A stretch of 11,248 bases of DNA, from positions 1,038,799 to 1,050,046 of the forward strand of contig MU646326.1 of the NCBI GenBank assembly GCA_026770585.1, in the 5' to 3' direction. The notes beneath the pieces were generated by a model that had not been told where the DNA came from, ran no database searches, and saw only the letters and a program-made list of their open reading frames with translations. Shown here piece after piece: positions 1 to 8,292 of this stretch (the first letter of the stretch is position 1; each line of letters opens with the position of its first letter). The translations under genes were made by a program, and so were the position numbers. The stretch is from Baffinella frigidus. Taxonomy: Eukaryota > Cryptophyceae > Cryptomonadales > Baffinellaceae.

Positions 1-219
1 CCCCCCCCCGGAGGTTAGGTTGGTTGCAGCAGGAGCGAAAGTGGCAGGGAGTGACGTGGTGGTGAGGGTTTAGGGTTGTGGTTTATGGTTTAGCTGTGGG
101 GTTAAGAACCGGTTTAGGATTTAGGGTTGAGGGTTTGAGAACCCTGAACCCGACCTTAAAATCTGGATCGTAAACCCTGCCCCTAAACCCTGAACCGGCG
201 CAGGGTGAGTACGCACCAG
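1..219 (+). other. Intronic or upstream DNA before exon 1, with head-to-head telomere-like repeats
   Basis: Degenerate TTTAGGG/TTGAGGG heptamers (about 66-140) turn into CCCTGAACC/CCCTAAACCC heptamers (about 140-196), so the two strands meet head to head. No exon is visible. The last 20 bases hold two possible acceptors for exon 1, ending at 203 and 219. The stretch GGCGCAGGGTGAGTACGCAC near 198-217 has a near copy at 2956-2975, also next to a telomere-like array. Confidence 0.6.
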
Positions 220-318
220 CAGCGGTGCATGAACATGATGCAGCGGCTCTACTCGGAGATCTTCAACGACGAGGAGCGCAACTTCGCGTGCATCACCGTC
301 TACACCGTCGGCTGGCAG
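220..318 (+). CDS. PCID2: Exon 1 of PCID2-like gene (first exon in window)
   Basis: This exon reads QRCMNMMQRLYSEIF, NDEERNF and ACITVYTVGWQ and ends TGGCAG|GTCCCC in phase 0. The start is taken after CACCAG at 214-219. An alternative acceptor at GGCGCAG (ending 203) is also in frame and would add five codons. It corresponds to the helical repeat region ahead of the conserved LFKxYF block in PCID2. The match to the family is weak by itself; placement rests on collinearity with the later exons. The base composition is clearly more GC-rich than the TTTAGGG-like DNA just upstream. Confidence 0.7.
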
Positions 319-3300
319 GTCCCCGAGAGAATAGCAGGCTCTTAATAACCTGAGAGGGCATCTGCTGTACGGTACCGTAGCAATCCGCCACTGCAGAAGT
401 GTACAGTCCTGGATACCTTTTTTAGCCAGCCGCATCACCGTGTACACCGTCGGCTGGCAGGTCCCAATCAGTCAACTGTCTCGCGCTAATCCTGCCTGGT
501 TTAGTTATCCGAGCGTACCTGAGAGGACAGCAGGCTCATAACCTGCGAGGTCAGCAGATGCCCTCTCCGATACAGTCTGATGGTAGGTAACCGGTACCGT
601 AGCAATCCGCCACTGCAGCCGTGCAGTGGCGGATTGAACCAAAAAGGTATCCAGGGCTGTACACTTCTACAGTCGTCAGCCAGCCGAAGAAGTCAGCCGA
701 CGGAGTCAGCCACTGTAGAGCACAGCCAGCCGAAGCATCACCGTCTGCACCGTCGGATGGCAGGTAACTAGCCCTTTTCTTCTCGGTCTCATTTCGAAAG
801 GTTACTCAATCATTACCACGTTTGATGCTACGTTACGCTTTAATTTGTGGCGTATGTTAGGGTGGGTGTTGCTATCCTGGCATGAAAACCGTCTGCACAG
901 TCGACTGGCAGGTCCTAGCTCTGCCTGAGTTAATCTGGTGCCCTCAAAATGATGGTGGTGGTGGTCAAAAGCGACTTTAGATTTGTACCGCAAACCCCGG
1001 GAATCAACTTCTGGCCGGCTCACCCCAACGTTGGGGTACAGACGGCGGGGTGTCGGTTTCTTGCGAATGTTTCAGTGAACTCTACGAATACTGCGAGAGT
1101 TTTGAATGCAGGGGGGGTGTGGAGGCGGTGTTGGTGGGTATGTGGGCTCATGTGGTCTCCTCGGAAATGAGCAGGCCGGAAGTTGTTCCCGGAGTTTGCG
1201 GTACACATCGAAAGTCGCTTTTGACCACCACCGCTTTTGACCACCACCACCGGTGCTGCAGTGCGCGCGAATTGTGTGAACTCAAGAGAGACCTGCTCTA
1301 CCCGACCCGTTTAACCCCTCTATCCGACCGCAGTGCGCGCAAGCGCTGAACGCGACAGTGGTTGTCTCGAAGTGGCGTCTTCCCGATCGCCCGTACAAGA
1401 TGTCCGATACCGTCACCGCCAGGTTTGACACTCGTATCCACCAGAACCTAACCCCGAACCCTGTGGATAAACCCGCGTTAAGACCTAGGACCCTACGGTA
1501 GGCAACCCGTAGCAAAATTTGGTCTCGAAGTGGCGTCTTCCAGATCGCCCGTAAAAAATGTCCGACACCGTCACCGCCAGGTGTCACACTCATATTGTAG
1601 ATTTCGGCTTAGCGCGGAATTTACTTCGGGTCGGGGGATCGTGAAAATCGAAAAAATCGCGATCATTTTCACGTCCATCTAAAGTTTTATGCTATCTTAC
1701 GCATGTATTTGATGACAAGATCGCGACCACCACCCATAAAATACACCTTATCGATCCATTTTCACTTTTTTTCGTTCCCCGATCTCCCGACCTGATCTCC
1801 CAAAATTCCGCGCTAAGCCGAAATCTACAATAGGCTAACGTCCTGAAAACCGGGTAGTTAAGCCTACGGTATTGCCTACGGTAGGCCGTAGGGGTCTAGG
1901 GGGGTCCTATGAATCATTAGGTCCTAGGGACCCTACGGCTTGCCGTAGGCAATACAGTGGTGGTTTCGAAGTGGCGTCTTCCCGGTCGGCCGTACGAGAT
2001 GTCCGACACCGTCACCGCCAGGTTTGACTGCCTCATCTACTAGAACCTATCCCCGAAACCTGTGCATAAACCCGAAACCTGTGTTCCTAGACCCCACACC
2101 CGAAACCGGTGGGTACAGCCACCGCGAGGCGAGACAGCCTCATCCATCAGAGCCCCCCTCCACACGAGGCTACCTATGCGAACAGAATAAATGTCGATTG
2201 TAAACGTGTGTAGTAATTTTCAGATGAAAGCCGTGATACTTTACACAAGTCCGACCGCTCAGCGGGCGGAAAAGTGATCATTTGCTGACTTTTGGCGTGT
2301 TTCCTGGGCAATAATTCAATGATTGACTTATGAATCTGTTCGCATGGATAGCCTTGTGCGGCGACTTTTTGATCCCAGGATCCCTCGGCCTACGGTAGGA
2401 GGTCCTAGGCAATACCGTATGCTACCCCATTTGCAGGCCGTTACCCTATTAATGTTCCAGAGAGCATCCCTTTGTTCTAGAGTCCCTCGATTCCACAGAA
2501 CCCCTATCGACACTAGGGTGTCGACAGGCTCAACGCCCCTTGACAATTAGGGCCCTAATTGAATTCAATTAGGGCCAGAATCATTAGGGCCCTAAAATTC
2601 TTGTGGGTGTGGCCTATATATGATAGATGGACGGCTTATTTGGACGTGACGGTAGTAACTTTTTGTACCGGCTTGTACCTTTTTGTCGACACTAGGGTGT
2701 CGATAGGCTCAACGCCCCTTGACAGATACATCATATGATATGGACCCTACACCCGGAACCTGCCCTCACGCCGAATCAACGGCGCGCTCGCGGTGAGGTT
2801 TGAGGGTTTAGGGTCGAGGGTAGGGTTGAGGGTTGAGGGTCGAGGGTCGAGGGTAGGGTTGAGGGTTGAGGGTCGAGGGTCGAGGGTAGGGTTGAGGGTT
2901 GAGGGTTGAAGGTTGAGGGTTGAGGGTTGAGGGTCGAGGGTTGAGGGTTTGGCACGGCGCAGGGTGAGCACGCACCATCAGCAAATCTGGGCTCATCGGA
3001 AGAGGCGAATTGATGATGAGCCCAAATTGCGCGATCAACCGCATTCCGTGGAACTGCCCCAACTGTTGTGGCTAAGACACTGTGGTGGATAAACCCCAAC
3101 TGTTTATCCACAACAGTTGGGGTTTATCCACAACAGTGGTTTATCCAAGCACTTCCAAGGGATGCGGGCCGCAAATCGGACCGCTCCCGGCGCATGCAAC
3201 AAAACATGCTTACCCCTTAAGTGACCATAGGGTGAATATTGACCCTAACTCGTCCTAGGACCTGACTCGTCCTAGGCAGGTCCTAGGACCCTACCGTAGG

Positions 3301-6300
3301 GCGTATGAGCCTACTGGCCACTTGAGGCTACGAAACACTTTGAAACACGTTTCAGAGCCCCTCGCCTCTTGACCGACCCGCGCAGGGTCTGTGCAGGGCC
3401 CATGACTCTATCAGGGTGTGGGGCAGGGTGTGTACCACACAGCGGGCTCCGAAGGGGTTTTCGGGCGCTGAGAGACCGAGTTTACGTTACCTTATCCGTA
3501 GGAACCCCCCTATGTCCCTACGGGCTGCCTACTGTAGGGTCCTAGGTCTTATCGCTTAGGGTTTATTCAACATCCCTTCGAAGTCTGCTGTGTACCCCAC
3601 CCTGGAGGGGACTTGCGGCCAATCCCGAATAACCCTTTATCGCAAAAGTTGACATGATTTATACCACTAAAATACATATTAGACCTTTTTGTACCAGATC
3701 CATTCATCACGGAGCAGCCGCATTACGGCTGCATCTCAAGGGGAGTTGACTTAAGAATGCTCAAAATACCATAATTGGGCCTTTCAAGGGCCTCAGATGC
3801 ACTGATGACGGACGTGACCCAGAATCCTGCAGAAGGCGAGCAAGTGCTGACTGCCGTTGAGTTTGTACCAGGAAGTCGGGACGTGACCGAACACGTTTGA
3901 ATATATCGCATGTTTTCGGGTACTTCAGCGGTAATTTACTACACAGGTGGCGGGGGACCAAGCCCCCCGCAGGGGGCGCCGGAGGCTCGACCCGGATTCG
4001 GGTCGCGGAGCAAGCCCCCCGCAGGGGCCGCCGGAGGCTGGTCAGGTCCCCCTCCGATGTGAATTCGTTTCACGCATCGGAGAGGGACCTGTCGCCCGGG
4101 AAGCCACCCGCAGGGGTCGACCGGGATTCGGGTCGTGCTTGATTAGCGCAGCAAGCCCCCCGCAGGGGCCGCCGGAGGCTTGTTAGGACCCCCCTCCGAT
4201 GTGAATTCGTTTCACGCATCGGGGAGGGACCAGACGCCCGGGAAGCCCTCCGCAGGGTCGACCGGGATTCGGGTCGCGCAGCAAGCCCCCCGCAGGGGCC
4301 GCCGGAGGCTTGTTAGGTCCTCCTCCAGTGGCTTGCCTCGCCTTGAAAGGCCCTCACGACGGCGTGCCTCCACTTTATGTTCCATCCAGGGTGGAGGGTG
4401 ACCGCTCAGTTCTAGACAGTGGCGGGACTCTCCTGGAGTCTCACCCCCAGATGGCGTGGCGCGTTGCAGGTACCTACCACGAGGGTCTGAGAACCCACAG
4501 GTCATGAGGCTCCCCTGAGGTCAGTTCTAAGTCAATTTCGCCCTAAAGTCACCGTATCTGGGGAATTTGAGCCAACAGTTTTCAAGATCACCTCTTGGTA
4601 GTACCTGTAACACCCGGACATTACATTCCGTACCACGACCGACACCCCCTGGGGGCAGTGCCTGCAACGCGCGGACATTAGGGTGCGTACTAAGAGACTC
4701 CCCTTGGTGACACCCCCAAGGGTGTCGCGAGACCCAACATCGGGTCTCAGATTTAGAGGTCTACTCTAAATCAGCATACTCTAAATATTCTAAATCTGAG
4801 ACCCGATATTCTGAATATCGGGTCTCATATTCCAAGGCGAAATTTACTTACTGAAAAAAGAGCTGACACCCTGGTCTAACGGTCCGCTCTCTGGCAGGTA
4901 CTACCAAGGGGTGTCGCAGTTCAACAACAACAACTGGCCCGTGGCGGTGGACCACCTCTCCTTTGCCCTCCGCAACATTCCAGGTTGCCTCTTCTTCTTT
5001 ATTACCACACAGCGGACTTCGAAGGGATTTTGAATAACCCATGAGCGATAAGACCTAGGCCCCTACGGTAGGCGACCCATAGGGACATAGGGGGGTTTCT
5101 TACGGATAAGGTAATTGGAAATGCCTTGGATTTGACGTAATTGGAAATGCCTTGGATTCGACGTTGACGTACAGTACATATCATCATCATGTTAACACTC
5201 TGTTCCTGAACAGCAAAGTACACCAAGTCAACACTCTCTTGGGTACAGCAACGTACATCATCACGCAAACACGCTCTCGGTGTATATCACAGTACATCAT
5301 GCTAACTCTGTGGTGATGAGCAGCAAAGTACATGGGGCATCGGCGTCGCGTTATCACTATCTCGGGGTACAGCAAAGTACATCCTCATGTTAACAGTCTG
5401 GTGATGAGCAGCAAAGTACACCATCATCTTCATCATCATCGTCATGTTGATCACCAGCATCATCGGCATCATCATCATGCCAACACTCTGTATCATGATG
5501 CTAACTGTGCGGTGATGAACAGCAAAGTACGTGGGGCATCGGCGGTGCATCCTCTGGCGCCTGATCCCCGCCAAACTCTTCCTCTCCCTCGGTGACAAGG
5601 TCTCATCCTAAACCCTAAACCCTAAACACTTAACCCAATCCATAAACCCTAAACACTAAACACTAAACACTAAACACTAAACCCTAAACCCTAAACCCTA
5701 AACCCTAAACCCTAAACCCTAAACCCTAAACCCTAAAACCTAAACCCTAATCACGAGACTCCCCCGTACGACAGTTTCCTGACCCGGACAGATTTTGCCT
5801 GTACCTTGCCGGCATCGACCTCATCCGGGAACATATTTACCTTGAAAGGAAATGGCCCATCAAACCGGATTCTGGCCCTAATTGAATTCAATTAGGGCCC
5901 TAATTAACCTTCGTCCAACTCCTATGGACAAAAAGGGGTCCGTTTCCTTTTTATCATTAAACATGTCCCCAGATTAAACCGGGGCGTTTGGACAAGGTCT
6001 GAAAACGACTCCCCCGTACCCCGGTTACCTACCCCGGACAGGGTTTGTCCGTAGAGCGGTTTTCACATCTGTAGGCCGCGAGAAAAACAAACAGTGTCAA
6101 AGACTGACGGTTGAGTACTCAACCGTCAGTTTTGGGCAACCGTTGATATTTTTTTGGCAAAAGTGCCAAAAACTGACGGTGAGTACCCAGCATTATCAAC
6201 GAGTGCCTTTGTTTCATGCGTCTCATTGGCCGACAGACGCGGAAACTGCTCTACCATGGACTGGTTGCGTTCCAAAAGATCCTGGGTTTAGTCAACAGTG

Positions 6301-8258
6301 CCGGGAGTCTAGCTCTGTCTGACTCTGGTTGACTGATCGTTTTCACTCCAAAAGATGACGGATTTGCACCAAACCCCCGAGGAATTGACTTCCGGTCTCA
6401 TCATTTTGATGCGACCAGATTAACTCAGGCAGAGCTAGGGAGTCTCGTTTGCCTGTCACCATCTTCATAGGCTAACGGCCTGAAAATGGGGTAGTTAGGC
6501 ATACGGCGTTGCCTAGGACCTCCTACCGTAGGCCGAGGGATCCTAGGACCAAAAAGTCTCGGCCTACGGTAGGAGGTCCTAGGCAATGCCGTAGGCCTAA
6601 CTACCCCATTTCCAGGCCGTTACCCTATTAATCTTGTGTGAAAACCGCGCTGGGGGGGTTCATCTGGAAATAGGGGTATCCCCACGGTTGGACTCAGATT
6701 ATTGGGAACTCCGGACTCTGAAAACCGCTCTTTTGGGGTTCATGATTGGCATTACTAAAGCTGACTCTATCACTCCGGACCCCCACCTCTCCCCTTCTGA
6801 CTGTAAGTAACACCGTCACGTGTGGACTCTGAAAACCAAGCTCTTGTGGGGGACAGGGGGGGAGTTGCCAACTCCCATAGAGACAGCCGTACAGGCAAAA
6901 TCTGTAGAGACAGCCGTACAGGCAAAATCTGTCCGGGTCAGGACAGGGGGGGGGGTTGGCTCCCCAGCGCTCTCCGCGTCGGTCTTCTTCCAGTATCTGG
7001 ACTCAGATTATTGGGACCTCCGGACTCTGAAAACCGCTCTTGTGGGGGACAGGGGGGGGTTGGCGCCCCGGCGCTCTTTTTGTCTACTGGGATGACAGAG
7101 CTGGGCGACCTTTCTTCTGCCTTCGCCCGGGGGTACGGAACCCTGGACCCTACACCCTACACCCTACACCCTACACCCTACACCCTAAACCCCAAAGCCG
7201 TCAACCTTCAACCCTCAACCCCAGGCCCTAAACCGTAAGCCCTAAACCCTCATTCCGGCATCGAGTAGTTAAAAGTCATAGTGATAGTTGAACCACCACT
7301 CTAAACATCGTTGGGCGACCTTTCTGCCTTCTCGCGCGCGGGGGTAACGTGTGGCCGCCCATCCTCATTTGGGATTCATCGATCTTTCGTTTGACCATCA
7401 AACTTTCGTTTGACCACTGATGTGCGCTCTCTTTCTCTCTCCAAGAGAGATGCTTAAGGATACCAGCCAATGAGGATGCTAGAGCGCTGTACAGAGAAGC
7501 TGGCCACCGGAAAATGAGAAAATGGGAAAATTGGAGCCATTTTGTCCACTTTTGAGAAATGCATGGTACTAAATTTCTCAGAAGTTGACAAAATGGCTCC
7601 AATTTCTCGATTTTCTATTATTTCCCGTGGCCAACTTCTCTGCACAGCGCTCTAGTTTCAGGGTTCGACTCGTCCCAGTTTTCGTTCGTCTTCACCACTT
7701 CAACACCGTGTTCAAAAAAGTCGCAAGGCTTGAATACAAAGTCTAATGAAGAGTTTTATCGAATGACGGTTTCTCTCCCGCGCAGGGACGTCCGCGCGTT
7801 CGAAGCAAACCTGGAGAGGAACGAGGCGTTGTACGTCAAGAACGAGGTCCCTACCCCCTCTCTCTCTCTCTCTCTCTCTCTCCCTCTCCCTCCTTCCCTC
7901 TCTCCCTTTCTCTCTCTCTCCCTCCCTCCCTCCCTCCCTCCCTCCCCCCCTCTCTACCTCTCTCTCTACCTCTCTCTCCCTCTCTCTCCCTACCCCTCTC
8001 TCTCTCGCTCCCTCCCTCCCTCCCTCTCTCTCTCCCTCCCTCCCTCCCTCCCTCCCTCCCCCCCTCCCTCTCCCTCTCTCTCGCTCGCTCTCTCTCGCTC
8101 TCTCTCCCTCCCTCCCTCCCTCTCTCTCTCTCTCCCTCCCTCCCTCCCTCCCTCCCTCCCCCCCTCTCTACCTCTCTCTCTACCTCTCTCTCCCTCTCTC
8201 TCCCTACCCCTCTCTCTCTCGCTCCCTCCCTCCCTCCCTCTCTCTCTCCCTCTCTCTA

Positions 8259-8292
<34 letters not shown>

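Larger units (their letters stand above)
319..1333 (+). other. Intron 1, with copies of the exon 1 donor end and inverted repeats
   Basis: The intron has donor GTCCCC and acceptor GACCGCAG. Besides three copies of the exon 1 end it carries a repeat with GGTACCGTAGCAATCCGCCA at 370-389 and 593-612, an inverted pair at about 394-420 and 639-668, and a larger inverted repeat (954-1020 against 1168-1247). No exon for the missing LFKxYF block of the family is convincingly visible. An in-frame AG/GT-bounded 15-codon stretch starting at 396 exists but does not resemble the family. Confidence 0.6.
1423..4897 (+). other. Intron 2, 3.5 kb, repeat-built
   Basis: This is the longest intron here. In order it holds: two or three partial exon 2 copies; a 236-bp MITE; parts of a second MITE family; a duplicated 39-bp repeat; a 26-bp palindrome; a GAGGGTT/GAGGGTC array; an 18-bp-stem hairpin; a 110-bp block inverted relative to 5003-5113; a GC-rich tandem repeat; and nested hairpins ahead of exon 3. 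The stretches 2150-2350, 3140-3230, 3600-3930 and 4380-4590 show no gene or clear repeat to me. Confidence 0.7.
4984..5522 (+). other. Intron 3, with acceptor-like array
   Basis: The intron opens GTTGCC. It holds the plus-oriented 110-bp block (5003-5113), a 26-bp tandem duplication (5111-5162), then a degenerate array of TACATCATCATGTTAACACT and CTGTGGTGATGA ending in CAGCAAAGTAC-type motifs up to the real acceptor. The CATCATCAT runs create His- and Met-rich open frames that are not genes. Confidence 0.75.
5600..6236 (+). other. Intron 4
   Basis: The donor is GTCTCA, followed at once by a CCCTAAA array. The intron then carries two blocks with GACTCCCCCGTAC and CCGGACAG (5758-5812 and 6008-6055), the second copy of the 26-bp palindrome, and a 28-bp perfect palindrome. 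It ends CTCATTGGCCGACAG before candidate exon 5. Confidence 0.6.
6286..7098 (+). other. Intron 5
   Basis: The intron runs from candidate exon 5 to exon 6. It holds an inverted copy of part of the intron 1 repeat (about 6352-6440), a complete MITE of family 2, then several units of GGACTCTGAAAACC...CTCTTGTGGGGGACAGGGGG (6714, 6822, 7021). A 27-bp tandem duplication lies at 6879-6932. The last unit runs into the exon 6 acceptor. Confidence 0.65.
7133..7785 (+). other. Intron 6
   Basis: The intron opens GTACGGAACCCTGGACCCTA, straight into a CCCTACA array. A copy of the exon 6 donor end follows, then a TA-flanked inverted-repeat element, then a pyrimidine-rich acceptor for exon 7. The stretch 7655-7785 holds nothing else I recognise. 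Confidence 0.7.

Noticed and set aside
1593-1832. Structured RNA gene in the 236-bp inverted repeat
   Set aside because: Perfect ends with TA target duplications are better explained by a MITE.
2747-3111. Minus-strand frames with repeated STLNPQP-type units
   Set aside because: They are translated GAGGGTT heptamers, not protein.
3897-4186. Open frame beginning MNISHVFGYFSGNLLH, considered for the missing LFKxYF exon
   Set aside because: It lies between exons 2 and 3, out of order, has no AG acceptor in phase, and runs into the GC-rich tandem repeat.
3955-4320. CRISPR-like array
   Set aside because: The units are 130 bp or more without short uniform repeats and unique spacers, and the DNA is eukaryotic.
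5302-5598. His-rich (+) and Met-rich (-) open frames
   Set aside because: They come from CATCATCAT runs in the intron 3 array; exon 4 is in a different frame.
5606-5752. Chromosome end (true telomere)
   Set aside because: The array is degenerate, flanked by single-gene exons on both sides and repeated at several places, so it is interstitial.
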